DNA from: Oscillospiraceae bacterium
GTDB taxonomy: Bacteria; Bacillota; Clostridia; Oscillospirales; Acutalibacteraceae
DNA length: 64,000 bases
Assembly (NCBI GenBank): GCA_910574935.1
Contig: CAJTCU010000003.1
Span: forward strand, 186,001 to 250,000
Reading direction: 5' to 3'
The notes under the pieces are model-generated. The model was not told the origin of the DNA. It saw only the letters and a program-made list of their open reading frames with translations, and did not search any database. Position numbers and translations under genes: made by a program. Below are positions 51,148-59,934 of this stretch, in pieces (the stretch's first letter is position 1; the number at the start of each line of letters is the position of its first letter).

Positions 51148-52587
51148 ATGAAGCAATATGACGCGGCCATTATCGGTGCGGGCGTTACCGGCTGTGCTAT
51201 TGCCCGGGAACTCTCCCGGCGGCAGGGCAGCTTTCTGGTGGTGGAGCGGGCCTTAGACGTGTGCGAGGGGACCAGCAAGGCGAATTCCGCCATTGTCCAC
51301 GCAGGCTTTGACGCCCTGCCCGGCTCTCTAAAAGCCAAGATGAATGTGGAAGGCAGCCGGATGATGGACCAGATTGCAAAGGAACTGGACGTGCCCTTCC
51401 GGCGCATTGGGGCTCTGGTGGTTTGCCTGGACCCCGCCGGGCTGCCCCAGCTGGAGGCCCTGTACCAGCGGGGCATAGAAAACGGGGTGGAGGGCCTGTC
51501 CCTATTAACCGGAGAAGAGGCCCGAGCCCTGGAGCCCAACCTGACAGATGCCGTCTGCGGGGCGCTGCTGGCAAATACCTCGGGGGTGGTCTGCCCCTTT
51601 GAACTAACTCTTGGCCTGGCGGAAAACGCTGCCCACAACGGAGTAGAGTTTCGCTTTGACACAGAAGTTACCAGCCTGGAAGCAGTGCCGGAAGGCTGGC
51701 TGCTAAAAACCAACGGCGAGGACATTCTGGCTCGGGCAGTGGTCAACGCCGCCGGGGTCCATGGAGCTTGGCTGCACAATATGGTCTGTGAGAAGAAACT
51801 GAATATCATTCCCCGCAAAGGCGAGTACTGCCTTTTGGATAAGACTGCCGGGGGGCACGTGGGCCGCACCATCTTCCAACTGCCGGGGAAAATGGGCAAG
51901 GGGGTGCTGGTGACCCCCACTATCCATGGCAACCTGCTGATAGGCCCCACGGCGGAGGACTCCCCAGACCCAGAGGATACGGCCACCACGGCCCAGGGCC
52001 TAAGGGAGGTGGCGGAAAAGTCCGCCTGGGGGGTCAAGGGCGTTCCGATGCGCCAGGTAATTACCTCCTTTATGGGCCAGCGAGCCCATGAAGCTGGAGA
52101 CGACTTTGTTCTGGCCCAGTCCGCCCCTGGCTTTTTCGACGCGTCCGGCATCGAGTCCCCAGGCCTTTCCAGCGCTCCGGCCATTGGCGTGCACATGGCC
52201 GGGATGGTCGCTGAAGCCCTGAACTTAGCAGAAAAAGAGTCCTTTGACCCCATCCGCCGGGGTGTTCCAAAGTTGGCGGAGATGGACCTGGAGGAACGGG
52301 CTAAAAAAATTGCGGAGGACCCCCGGTACGGCAGCATTATCTGCCGCTGCGAAGAGGTCTCGGAAGGGGAGATATTAGACGCCATCCACAGCACCCTGGG
52401 CGCCAAAACCCTGGATGGAGTGAAACGCCGGACTCGGGCGGGCATGGGCCGCTGCCAAAGCGGCTTCTGCTCCCCTCGGGTCATGGAGATTTTAGCCCGG
52501 GAACTCTCCATGGACCTCACCCAAGTGCGCAAAAACGGTCCCCAGGCCCAAATCGTCTTAGAAAAAACCCGGAAGGAGGAGAACTAG
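51148..52587 (+). CDS. FAD-dependent glycerol-3-phosphate dehydrogenase-like oxidoreductase (GlpA-like)
   Basis: This 479-aa protein has an FAD-binding DAO domain (GAGVTGCAIARELSR at residues 10-24, SKANSAIVHAGFDA) and a C-terminal [2Fe-2S] BFD-like domain with the cysteine pattern CRCEEVSEGE...GMGRCQSGFC. GlpA-type enzymes oxidise glycerol 3-phosphate and pass electrons to partner subunits. The next two genes encode the usual partners of this clostridial set. The usual glycerol kinase and facilitator genes are not adjacent. Confidence 0.9.
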   Translation: MKQYDAAIIGAGVTGCAIARELSRRQGSFLVVERALDVCEGTSKANSAIVHAGFDALPGSLKAKMNVEGSRMMDQIAKELDVPFRRIGALVVCLDPAGLPQLEALYQRGIENGVEGLSLLTGEEARALEPNLTDAVCGALLANTSGVVCPFELTLGLAENAAHNGVEFRFDTEVTSLEAVPEGWLLKTNGEDILARAVVNAAGVHGAWLHNMVCEKKLNIIPRKGEYCLLDKTAGGHVGRTIFQLPGKMGKGVLVTPTIHGNLLIGPTAEDSPDPEDTATTAQGLREVAEKSAWGVKGVPMRQVITSFMGQRAHEAGDDFVLAQSAPGFFDASGIESPGLSSAPAIGVHMAGMVAEALNLAEKESFDPIRRGVPKLAEMDLEERAKKIAEDPRYGSIICRCEEVSEGEILDAIHSTLGAKTLDGVKRRTRAGMGRCQSGFCSPRVMEILARELSMDLTQVRKNGPQAQIVLEKTRKEEN

Positions 52588-53871
52588 GTGGAACACGACA
52601 TTGTGATTATCGGGGGGGGACCCGCCGGCCTGGCCGCCGCCATTGCCGCCCGGGAGGCCGGCGTCCAGGACGTACTGATCTTGGAGCGGGAAAAGGAACT
52701 GGGGGGCATTTTGAACCAGTGCATTCACAATGGGTTTGGCCTGCATACCTTTAAAGAGGAGCTTACTGGGCCCGAATACGCTGCCCGCTATATTGATAAA
52801 GCCCTGGCCCTTGGCATTCCCTATCAGTTAAGCGCCACCGTGGTGGACCTAAAGCAGGAGGGAAACCGGGTGAACGTAGTCTCTGTCAGCCGCCAGGAGG
52901 GCCTGCTGCAAACCAGAGCCAAGGCGGTGGTGCTGGCTATGGGCTGCCGGGAACGGCCCCGGGGAGCCCTGAATATTCCCGGCACCCGTCCGGCGGGTAT
53001 TTTTTCCGCTGGCACCGCCCAGCGGCTGGTAAACCTGGAGGGGTACCTGCCGGGCCGGCGTATTGTGATTTTGGGCAGCGGGGACATTGGGCTGATCATG
53101 GCCCGGCGCATGACCCTGGAAGGCGCTAAGGTTCTATGCGTGGCCGAGCTGATGCCCTACTCCGGCGGGCTGAAGCGGAACATTGTCCAGTGCCTACAGG
53201 ATTATGGCATTCCCCTAAAGCTTAGCCACACAGTAGTGGACATTCGGGGCAAAGAGCGGGTTACTGGGGTAACCATTGCCCAGGTGGACGAGCGCCTAAA
53301 GCCGGTCCCAGGCACGGAGGAGGACTTTGACTGCGACACCCTTCTGCTTTCCGTGGGGCTGCTGCCGGAAAACGAGCTCTCCAAGGCTGTGGGCGTAGAG
53401 CTGGTCCCAGCCACTGGCGGGCCAAAAGTTAACGAGAGCCTGGAGACTAACATTCCTGGGGTATTTGCCTGCGGCAACGTGCTGCATGTCCATGACCTGG
53501 TGGACTATGTTTCGGAGGAAGCGGTCCAGGCCGGGCGCAGTGCAGCCCGGTTTGTCCAGGGGACTGTGTCTGCCGCCCAGGAAGAGCTTTCTCTTGTCCC
53601 TGCCGGAGCGGTGCGCTACACGGTGCCCTGCACCATCTCCCCCCAGCGCATGGGGCCAGATGCCGTAGTGCGCTTTCGGGTGGGGCAGAACCTGCGGGAC
53701 GCGGTGGTCACTGTGCGCACCGCAGACAAAGAACTGCTGCGCCGCAAACGGCCTGTAATGGCCCCGGGGGAGATGGAGCAAGTCCTTTTGAAAAAAGAAT
53801 GGCTGGAAGGGGCGGAGGGCCCGATTATCATAGACGCAAACACTGTAAGCACTGAAAGGGAGGGCATGTAA
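52588..53871 (+). CDS. NAD(P)/FAD-dependent oxidoreductase (GlpB-like partner)
   Basis: This 427-aa pyridine-nucleotide-disulfide-type flavoprotein starts at GTG directly after the previous stop codon. It has GGGPAGLAAAIAAREAG at residues 9-25 for FAD and GSGDIGLIMARRM for the second nucleotide. It probably takes electrons from the GlpA-like subunit. It lacks a redox-active CxxC. Its function in a three-subunit complex is inferred from constant gene order in Firmicutes. Confidence 0.88.
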   Translation: MEHDIVIIGGGPAGLAAAIAAREAGVQDVLILEREKELGGILNQCIHNGFGLHTFKEELTGPEYAARYIDKALALGIPYQLSATVVDLKQEGNRVNVVSVSRQEGLLQTRAKAVVLAMGCRERPRGALNIPGTRPAGIFSAGTAQRLVNLEGYLPGRRIVILGSGDIGLIMARRMTLEGAKVLCVAELMPYSGGLKRNIVQCLQDYGIPLKLSHTVVDIRGKERVTGVTIAQVDERLKPVPGTEEDFDCDTLLLSVGLLPENELSKAVGVELVPATGGPKVNESLETNIPGVFACGNVLHVHDLVDYVSEEAVQAGRSAARFVQGTVSAAQEELSLVPAGAVRYTVPCTISPQRMGPDAVVRFRVGQNLRDAVVTVRTADKELLRRKRPVMAPGEMEQVLLKKEWLEGAEGPIIIDANTVSTEREGM

Positions 53872-54252
53872 ATGGCTATAATAGAATTGACCTGTATCAG
53901 CTGTCCCCTGGGCTGCCCCCTAAAGGTGGAGACCGACGGACAGGGCCAGGTGCTCTCTGTTAGCGGAAACACCTGCAAGCGGGGAGAGGCCTATGGAAAA
54001 AAGGAGGTTGCCGCCCCCACCCGGACCGTTACCTCTACGGTACGGCTGGTGGGCGGACGCGCTCCGGTGCTGCCGGTGCGCACCCGCACGGACGTCCCGA
54101 AAGACAAAATTTTTGACTGTATGAAAGCTATCCGCCGTGTTGCAGCCCAGGCCCCGGTGGCCATAGGTGATGTGATCTTGGCAGACATCGCTGGCACAGG
54201 GGTAGACCTAGTTGCCACCCGGGCGGTGGAAACGGAGGCGCCAGTTTGCTAA
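53872..54252 (+). CDS. DUF1667 cysteine-motif protein
   Basis: This 126-aa protein begins MAIIELTCISCPLGCPLKV and has four early Cys (CISCPLGC and NTCKRG) suitable for an iron-sulfur cluster or zinc. This is the DUF1667 family, regularly found third after GlpA-like and GlpB-like flavoproteins. It may serve as the electron-transfer subunit, although this has not been shown here. Its start directly follows the previous stop codon. Confidence 0.88.
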   Translation: MAIIELTCISCPLGCPLKVETDGQGQVLSVSGNTCKRGEAYGKKEVAAPTRTVTSTVRLVGGRAPVLPVRTRTDVPKDKIFDCMKAIRRVAAQAPVAIGDVILADIAGTGVDLVATRAVETEAPVC

Positions 54253-54965
54253 GAAAAAACATCAACACTATCCTCCTCGACCTGGACGGCACCCTGCTGC
54301 CCATGGAAACCCAGCGCTTTACCAACACCTATTTCCAGCTGCTGGCCCAAAAGGCCGCGCCCTTTGGCTATGAGGCCAAAAGTCTGGTGGCCGCGGTGTG
54401 GAAGGGCACAAAGGCCATGATACAGAACGATGGAAGCATGAAAAACGACGCCCGGTTCTGGCGGGTATTCGCCGGAGAACTGGGGGAACAGGTGCTGGAA
54501 ATGCGGCCTGTCTTTGACAGTTTCTATGCCAACGAGTTTCACGGGGCCCGGTCCGCCGTAGAGGAGAACCCCCTGGCTAAAATTGCGGTAGACAGCCTGA
54601 AAGCAAAGGGCTATCGGGTGGCGCTGGCCACAAATCCGCTGTTCCCCGCAGTGGGGGTGGCCACCCGGCTGAATTGGCTAGGGCTGCGGCCCCAGGACTT
54701 TACCCTGGTGACCAGCTACGAGGGCTGCTCTTACTGCAAGCCCAACCCCCTATATTTTCAGGAAGTTTTGCGCAATCTCTCCGCCCGGCCCGAAGAGTGC
54801 CTCATGGTGGGAAACGACGCCCTGGAGGACGCTGTAGCGGCAGGACAAGCCGGGATAGAGGCCTACCTTATTACCAACTGCCTGGAACATGAAGAGTACG
54901 TGGAGGCCTCGGGGGCGCAAATGGGCAGCTTTCAAGAATTTTTGAAATTCGCCGGGGTGGAATAA
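54246..54965 (+). CDS. HAD-family hydrolase
   Basis: This 239-aa protein starts at TTG 54246, overlapping the DUF1667 gene by seven bases. HAD motifs are LLDLDGTLLPM at residues 10-20, LATNPLFP, CKPNPLYF and VGNDALEDAVAAGQAG. The small alpha-helical cap suggests a phosphatase of a small metabolite, possibly glycerol phosphate given the context. The substrate is not known. Confidence 0.85.
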   Translation: MLRKNINTILLDLDGTLLPMETQRFTNTYFQLLAQKAAPFGYEAKSLVAAVWKGTKAMIQNDGSMKNDARFWRVFAGELGEQVLEMRPVFDSFYANEFHGARSAVEENPLAKIAVDSLKAKGYRVALATNPLFPAVGVATRLNWLGLRPQDFTLVTSYEGCSYCKPNPLYFQEVLRNLSARPEECLMVGNDALEDAVAAGQAGIEAYLITNCLEHEEYVEASGAQMGSFQEFLKFAGVE

Positions 54966-55216
54966 TGGCCCCCGCCCGCCCAATACTAAAACCACGGGCC
55001 TGTAGCCCCGGCAAAACCGTCTTGTGGGCCAGGCTGGTCCTGGGGCTCTCCTTCCTCTGCCACCTCCCCCTGCCGCTAAAGCAGAAGAACTTTCCGCCAC
55101 AGCCCGCTCTTTGGGCGCGCTACGGCTTTGTGGGGGTTCCGCTGGGGGATTCCTGGGCCTTTGCCTGGTTCCAGCGGCAGCGCTGGCGCATATGTTATTC
55201 AGCCCTTGCTTTTTAG
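54965..55216 (+). CDS. Doubtful small hypothetical membrane protein
   Basis: An 83-codon frame starts at ATG 54965, overlapping the HAD stop (TAATG). It has one hydrophobic stretch (TVLWARLVLGLSFLCHLPLPL) and then a Trp-rich tail. A second frame to the right (to TAG at 55341) is also hydrophobic (FLAAIEYNLIGGTLILLGIT). The two might be a single frameshifted membrane protein or neither may be real. A trxA promoter lies within this span. Confidence 0.3.
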   Translation: MAPARPILKPRACSPGKTVLWARLVLGLSFLCHLPLPLKQKNFPPQPALWARYGFVGVPLGDSWAFAWFQRQRWRICYSALAF

Positions 55217-55233
55217 CTGCTATAGAGTATAAT
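55206..55233 (+). promoter_or_regulatory. Promoter upstream of trxA
   Basis: TTGCTT (55206-55211) and TATAAT (55228-55233) are separated by 16 bases, leaving a leader of about 115 bases before trxA. Confidence 0.5.
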
Positions 55234-55353
55234 TTAATAGGTGGGACGCTAATTCTGCTGGGGATAACGGCAGCCCGCGGATTATCTCTTTTCGCCGCCC
55301 CGCTTTTCGTTCTTGCTTTGACCCCAATATTATTTTGTTAGGAGGCATCATTT

Positions 55354-55665
55354 ATGTCCGTGAAAACCTTTACAACCGATAATTTTGACCAGGAGGTCCT
55401 GGGCTCCTCTATCCCCGTCTTGGTGGATTTTTGGGCCGAGTGGTGCGGGCCCTGCCGCATGTTTTCCCCCATTGTGGACGAGTTCGCCCAGGAAAACCCC
55501 GAGGCCGTGGTGGTGGGCAAGGTCAACGTGGACCAGCAGCCCGACCTGGCCGGCCGCTACGGCGTGATGAGCATTCCCACCGCCATTCTCTTTAAAAACG
55601 GCCAGCCTGCCGCCACGCTGGTGGGTCTTCAGCCCAAGACCGCCCTGGAGGAGCTCATCAAATAG
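55354..55665 (+). CDS. trxA: Thioredoxin
   Basis: This 103-aa thioredoxin has the active site WAEWCGPCRM with Cys31 and Cys34, and the cis-Pro loop SIPTAILF. It reduces disulfides in cytoplasmic proteins using electrons from the adjacent reductase. TTAGGAGG precedes the ATG. Confidence 0.97.
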   Translation: MSVKTFTTDNFDQEVLGSSIPVLVDFWAEWCGPCRMFSPIVDEFAQENPEAVVVGKVNVDQQPDLAGRYGVMSIPTAILFKNGQPAATLVGLQPKTALEELIK

Positions 55666-56585
55666 TGGAAAACCAAGTATACGATATGCTCATTGTGGGC
55701 GGAGGCCCCGCAGGCTACACCGCCGCTCTATATGGGGCCCGGGCCGGGCTTTCTGTACTCTTGCTGGAAATGCTGGCCCCTGGGGGCCAGATGGGCACCA
55801 CGGACTGGATTGACAACTATCCGGGCTTTTCCCAGGGCATAAACGGCTTTGAACTGGCCATGCAGATGAAAGAGGGCGCCGAGCGCTTTGGCGCCAAAAC
55901 CCTGTTGGCCCAGGCCACCGGGCTGGAACTTAGCGAAAAGATAAAGACAGTCCGTACCGCCAAGGAGGCTTTCCAGGGCCGCACCGTGGTGCTTGCCACA
56001 GGGGCCAGCCCCCGGGAGCTGGGCCTCCCCAATGAGCGGGCTCTGCGGGGCCGGGGGGTGTCTTACTGCGCCACCTGCGACGGCATGTTCTACCGGGGCA
56101 AAACCGTGGCCGTAGTAGGCGGGGGCAATACCGCTGTGGCGGACGCCCTGTACCTGACCCGGCTATGTGAAAAGGTGTACCTCATCCACCGCAGAGACAA
56201 GCTGCGGGCCCCAAAAAGCCAGCAGGAGCTGCTGGAACAAACCCCGGGGGTAGAGATGATCCTTAACAGCCAAGTAAAGGAGCTCTTGGCCGGGGACCGG
56301 CTCACCGGGCTTTTGGTGGCGGATAATGCCACGGGCCTGCGCCGGGCTCTAACCTGCGCGGGGGTGTTTATGGCTGTGGGCCAACGGCCCAATTCAGAGC
56401 TGCTGAAGGGCCAGGTGGATCTGGACGCCCAGGGCTATGTGGCGGCGGACGAGACTACCCGCACCAACCTGCCGGGCGTATTCGCCGTAGGCGACCTGCG
56501 CCAAAAGCCCCTGCGCCAGGTGGTTACCGCCGCCGCGGACGGAGCGGTAGCGGCCCAGTTTGCCCAGGAATATTTAGGCGGATAA
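55665..56585 (+). CDS. trxB: Thioredoxin-disulfide reductase
   Basis: This 306-aa flavoenzyme has FAD motif GGGPAGYTAALYGARAG at residues 12-28, redox site CATC (Cys135, Cys138), NADPH motif GGGNTAVADALYL, and HRRDKLRA. The GTG start overlaps the last base of the trxA stop codon, so the two are coupled. In anaerobes some such proteins use ferredoxin, but the NADPH motif HRRxxxR supports NADPH here. Confidence 0.96.
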   Translation: MENQVYDMLIVGGGPAGYTAALYGARAGLSVLLLEMLAPGGQMGTTDWIDNYPGFSQGINGFELAMQMKEGAERFGAKTLLAQATGLELSEKIKTVRTAKEAFQGRTVVLATGASPRELGLPNERALRGRGVSYCATCDGMFYRGKTVAVVGGGNTAVADALYLTRLCEKVYLIHRRDKLRAPKSQQELLEQTPGVEMILNSQVKELLAGDRLTGLLVADNATGLRRALTCAGVFMAVGQRPNSELLKGQVDLDAQGYVAADETTRTNLPGVFAVGDLRQKPLRQVVTAAADGAVAAQFAQEYLGG

Positions 56586-56596
56586 GGACCCGCAAT

Positions 56597-56626
56597 AAAA
56601 GCCGCGCCCACCGGGGAGCGGCTTTT
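56597..56626 (+). terminator. Rho-independent terminator of trxAB
   Basis: AAAAGCCGC (56597-56605) pairs perfectly with GCGGCTTTT (56618-56626), starting 12 bases after trxB. Confidence 0.85.
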
Positions 56627-56693
56627 GGCTTTAGGGGCAGTGTGAAAGCGGAAAAGCATGGGGAAAACTGCGCCATTTCCCCAAAACTCAAGC

Positions 56694-56722
56694 TTTACAA
56701 AAGCTTTTAAGTATGCTAGAAT
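56694..56722 (+). promoter_or_regulatory. Promoter of rpsO-pnp
   Basis: TTTACA (56694-56699) and TAGAAT (56717-56722) are separated by 17 bases. The leader (56729-56833) ends with an AGAGGG/CCCTCT hairpin at 56793-56818 immediately before the ribosome site, a plausible S15 autoregulatory site. Confidence 0.65.
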
Positions 56723-56833
56723 AATGCGAGTACCCTTCCCTCGGACCAAACCGGGCCCCACCGACCCTGGCCTGTGGGTATGGGTGAATTTTTAAAGAGG
56801 GGCAGACCGCCCTCTTAAGAAAGGTGAATTGTT

Positions 56834-57097
56834 ATGACCAAATCCCAGAAAACCGAGATCATCCAAAAGTATGCCCGCCACGAGGGCGACACTGGCTCGC
56901 CCGAAGTGCAGATTGCTGTGCTGACGAAGCGTATCAACGACCTAACCGAGCACCTGCGCTCCAACAAGAAGGACCATCACTCCCGCCGGGGCCTGCTGAA
57001 AATGGTTGGCCAGCGCCGCAGCCTTTTGAACTATCTAATTAAAATCGACATTGAGCGCTACCGCTCTATCATTGCCGAGCTGGGCATTCGTAAGTAA
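56834..57097 (+). CDS. rpsO: Ribosomal protein S15
   Basis: This 87-aa protein is a standard S15 of the 30S subunit with [32 protein letters not shown] and the C-terminal [13 protein letters not shown]. It binds 16S rRNA and, in several bacteria, its own leader RNA. The rpsO-pnp order is widely conserved. Confidence 0.98.
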   Translation: MTKSQKTEIIQKYARHEGDTGSPEVQIAVLTKRINDLTEHLRSNKKDHHSRRGLLKMVGQRRSLLNYLIKIDIERYRSIIAELGIRK

Positions 57098-57174
57098 TTT
57101 TTCCACCCTCGAGGAATATTGGGTTGGGCGGCGGTATGCCCGCCGCTCTTCCTGTATTCTTACCGCAAAGACCG

Positions 57175-57263
57175 CGCCCTTTGATGGACCCCTGTTTTAC
57201 AAATAAACCAGCCGTAGACCTTGGGCCTGGGCTTGCTTATTTGTCAAACAGGACCATCGGGCG
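57175..57263 (+). promoter_or_regulatory. Long stem-loop between rpsO and pnp, likely RNase III target
   Basis: The arms 57175-57206 and 57237-57263 pair at about 28 positions with few defects: CGCCC/GGGCG, GATGG/CCATC, TGTTT/AAACA and ACAAATAA/TTATTTGT. In E. coli a comparable double-stranded RNA ahead of pnp is cut by RNase III and trimmed by PNPase for autocontrol. The sequence here is unrelated, so the role is inferred from position and shape. Confidence 0.7.
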
Positions 57264-57308
57264 TCAACGATAACCCGCCCCCTGACCGGGGGAGAAAGGA
57301 ATACCATC

Positions 57309-59501
57309 ATGTTTGAGAATTTCAAGCGGTTTGAAACAGACTTTGCCGGCCGGCCCCTTGTCATTGAAACCGGCAAAATGGCCCAGCTGGCCAACGGCGA
57401 GTGCCTGGTGCGCTATGGCGAGACCGTGGTGCATGTGGCCGCCACCGCCTCTGCCAAGCCCCGGGACGGCATCGACTTCTTCCCGCTTTCTGTAGACTTT
57501 GAGGAAAAGCTTTACTCTGTGGGAAAAATTCCTGGCTCTTTTTTAAAGCGGGAGGGCCGCCCCAGCGAAAAGGCCACCCTGGTCTGCCGGATGATTGACC
57601 GGCCCATCCGTCCCCTGTTCCCCAAGGATATGCGCAACGACGTAGCCATTGTCTGCACCGTAATGTCTGTGGACCAGGACTGTTCGCCGGAGATCGCCGC
57701 TATGGTGGGCACCTCCATTGCCCTGTCCATCTCAGATATTCCCTGGAACGGCCCCATTTCCGGGGTTTCCGTGGGCTTAATCGATGGAGAGTTCATTATA
57801 AATCCCAATGCCGCCCAGCGGAAGGTGAGCGAAATGGCCGTTACCGTGGCTTCCACCACCCAGCGCATTGCCATGATTGAGGCCGGAGCCAATGAGATCT
57901 CCGACGAGGTGATGTATAACGGCATTATGGCCGGCCACGAGGCCAACCAGCATATTTTACAGTTTATCCAGGGCATCCAGGCGGAGCTGGGCAAAGAGAA
58001 GTTCTCTTACCCCAGCAATGAGCCGGAGCCGGAGATGTTTGAGGCCATTAAGAGCTTTGCCGAGGACGACGTGCGCGCCGCTTTGGACACGGACGATAAG
58101 AACGTGCGGGATGAACGTTTAAAGCCCGTCTATGAGAAAGTGCACGAGCGTTTTGACCCGGAATATCCAGAGCAGGAGGCCAAAATTGACGAGTGCCTGT
58201 ATAAAACCCAGAAGTACGTGGTCCGCCGCTGGCTGCTGGACGAACAGAAGCGGGTGGACGGCCGTGGTATGGACGACATGCGGCCCTTGGCCGCCGAGGT
58301 AGCCCTGCTGCCCCGCACCCATGGCTCTGGCATGTTCACCCGGGGCCAGACCCAGGTGCTTACCGTGGCCACCCTGGGGTCCATCCGGGACAACCAGCTG
58401 CTGGACGGCATTGACGAGGAGGAGAGCAAGCGGTACATCCACCACTACAACTTCCCCTCCTATTCTGTAGGCGAAACGCGTCCCAGCCGTGGCCCTGGAC
58501 GCCGGGAGATCGGCCACGGCGCCCTGGCCGAGCGGGCTCTGGTGCCTGTGGTGCCCAGCGTTGAGCAGTTCCCCTATACCATCCGCCTGGTCAGCGAGGT
58601 GCTCTCTTCCAACGGCTCTACCTCTCAGGCCTCTATCTGCGGCTCCACCCTGGCGCTGATGGACGCGGGTGTGCCCATCAAGGCCCCAGTGGCGGGCATT
58701 TCCTGCGGCCTGATCACAGAAGGCGACCGCTGGATGACCATGGTGGACATCCAGGGCATTGAAGACTTTTTCGGAGATATGGACTTTAAAGTAGGTGGTA
58801 CTAAGAAGGGCATTACGGCCATTCAGATGGATCTGAAGATCAGCGGCCTGACCCCTGAGATGGTAAAAGAGGCCCTGGAAAAGACCCACAAGGCCCGAAA
58901 CTATATTATTGACGAGATCATGCTTAAAGCTATTCCGGGTGTTCGGCCCCAGCTCTCCGCTTACGCACCCAAGATGCTTTCCATGCAGATCCCTGTAGAC
59001 AAGATCCGCGAAGTTATCGGCACCGGCGGCAAGGTCATCCAGAAAATCTGCGCCGAGTGCGAGATTACCATGGATGTGGAAGAGGACGGCCATGTGTACA
59101 TCTCTGGTCTGGATATAGAGAAGTGCCACCGGGCTATGGATATTGTGGATACCATTGTTAACGACCCAGAGCCGGGCAGCTACTATAACGGCCGGGTGAC
59201 CAGGCTTATGGACTTTGGCGCGTTTGTAGAGATTGCCCCGGGTAAAGAGGGGCTGGTGCACATCTCCCGGCTGGACATTAAGCGCACCGAGAAGGTTACC
59301 GACGTGGTAAACGTGGGCGATGTGGTAAAGGTGAAAGTGCTGGAGATTGACGACAAGGGGCGGCTAAACCTCTCCCGCCGGGACGCTTTGATTGACCTGG
59401 ATGGCGCGGTGCCGGAAAACGACATCAGCAACGACCGGGGGCCCCGCCGGGACCGGGACCATGACCGCCGTCCTCCCCGCCGGGACCACGACCGCCGGTA
59501 A
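57309..59501 (+). CDS. pnp: Polyribonucleotide nucleotidyltransferase
   Basis: This 730-aa 3'-5' phosphorolytic exoribonuclease has two RNase PH domains, a helical linker, a KH domain with GTGGKVIQKI and an S1 domain with GRVTRLMDFGAFVEIAPGKEGLVHIS. The C-terminal tail is short and rich in Arg/Asp (RRDRDHDRRPPRRD), which is typical of Clostridia. It degrades mRNA as a trimer. AGAAAGGA lies before the ATG. A terminator follows at 59552. Confidence 0.98.
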   Translation: MFENFKRFETDFAGRPLVIETGKMAQLANGECLVRYGETVVHVAATASAKPRDGIDFFPLSVDFEEKLYSVGKIPGSFLKREGRPSEKATLVCRMIDRPIRPLFPKDMRNDVAIVCTVMSVDQDCSPEIAAMVGTSIALSISDIPWNGPISGVSVGLIDGEFIINPNAAQRKVSEMAVTVASTTQRIAMIEAGANEISDEVMYNGIMAGHEANQHILQFIQGIQAELGKEKFSYPSNEPEPEMFEAIKSFAEDDVRAALDTDDKNVRDERLKPVYEKVHERFDPEYPEQEAKIDECLYKTQKYVVRRWLLDEQKRVDGRGMDDMRPLAAEVALLPRTHGSGMFTRGQTQVLTVATLGSIRDNQLLDGIDEEESKRYIHHYNFPSYSVGETRPSRGPGRREIGHGALAERALVPVVPSVEQFPYTIRLVSEVLSSNGSTSQASICGSTLALMDAGVPIKAPVAGISCGLITEGDRWMTMVDIQGIEDFFGDMDFKVGGTKKGITAIQMDLKISGLTPEMVKEALEKTHKARNYIIDEIMLKAIPGVRPQLSAYAPKMLSMQIPVDKIREVIGTGGKVIQKICAECEITMDVEEDGHVYISGLDIEKCHRAMDIVDTIVNDPEPGSYYNGRVTRLMDFGAFVEIAPGKEGLVHISRLDIKRTEKVTDVVNVGDVVKVKVLEIDDKGRLNLSRRDALIDLDGAVPENDISNDRGPRRDRDHDRRPPRRDHDRR

Positions 59502-59551
59502 GGGATAATTGCCCTGGAAGCTTGGTATAATATTAAGAGAATTGTAAAATG

Positions 59552-59586
59552 ACCCCCGGCAGGTAAAAGCTTGCCGGGGGTTTTTG
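59552..59586 (+). terminator. Rho-independent terminator of pnp
   Basis: ACCCCCGGCA (59552-59561) pairs perfectly with TGCCGGGGGT (59572-59581), followed by TTTTT. Confidence 0.92.
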
Positions 59587-59723
59587 GGAAGGGATTTCCC
59601 TCCCATCCGCAGAAGACTCCATGTCTCCCTCTTTAACACTTCCATTTTCTTGGAAGCGGCACGTTTGGGTTGACCATTCTTTGTTGTGAAGCAATGAATG
59701 CTGTGTAAAATCGACAAAGTCTT

Positions 59724-59768
59724 TTGCTTAAAAACCGGCTCTATCGATTTTTAAGCGCCTTTACTATA
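59724..59768. repeat. Family E-like hairpin E2
   Basis: GCTTAAAAA.CG pairs with CG.TTTTTAAGC, followed by TTTACTATAG. Both the stem and the flank resemble the third hairpin of E1 (17874-17916). The left end of the family was not found, so this is a partial or diverged copy. Confidence 0.4.
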
Positions 59769-59772
59769 GTGA

Positions 59773-59801
59773 TTGACAAATCCGGTAAAATCCATTAAAA
59801 T
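59773..59801 (+). promoter_or_regulatory. Promoter of the fab operon
   Basis: TTGACA (59773-59778) and TAAAAT (59796-59801) are separated by 17 bases. The leader to fabH is about 125 bases. No FapR-type operator was recognised. Confidence 0.7.
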
Positions 59802-59934
59802 AATAAGGTATAGCATATTGGATATTTTTGGGCTGCTGAAAACGGGCCGCCCACAGGAACGCAAAAGAAAGCACACAGCGCTTATCTCAAACGCGGCGGC
59901 TTCCGGCCCCGTAAGAAAGGAAGAGGTCATAATC

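Noticed and set aside
51111-52532. Long minus-strand open frame opposite the GlpA-like gene
   Set aside because: Antisense shadow in GC-rich codons with Ser/Arg/Pro-rich translation; the plus-strand gene has complete FAD and iron-sulfur motifs.
58119-59261. 380-codon minus-strand open frame inside pnp
   Set aside because: Antisense to the KH and catalytic domains of PNPase; rich in His and Gly, without a start signal or family resemblance.
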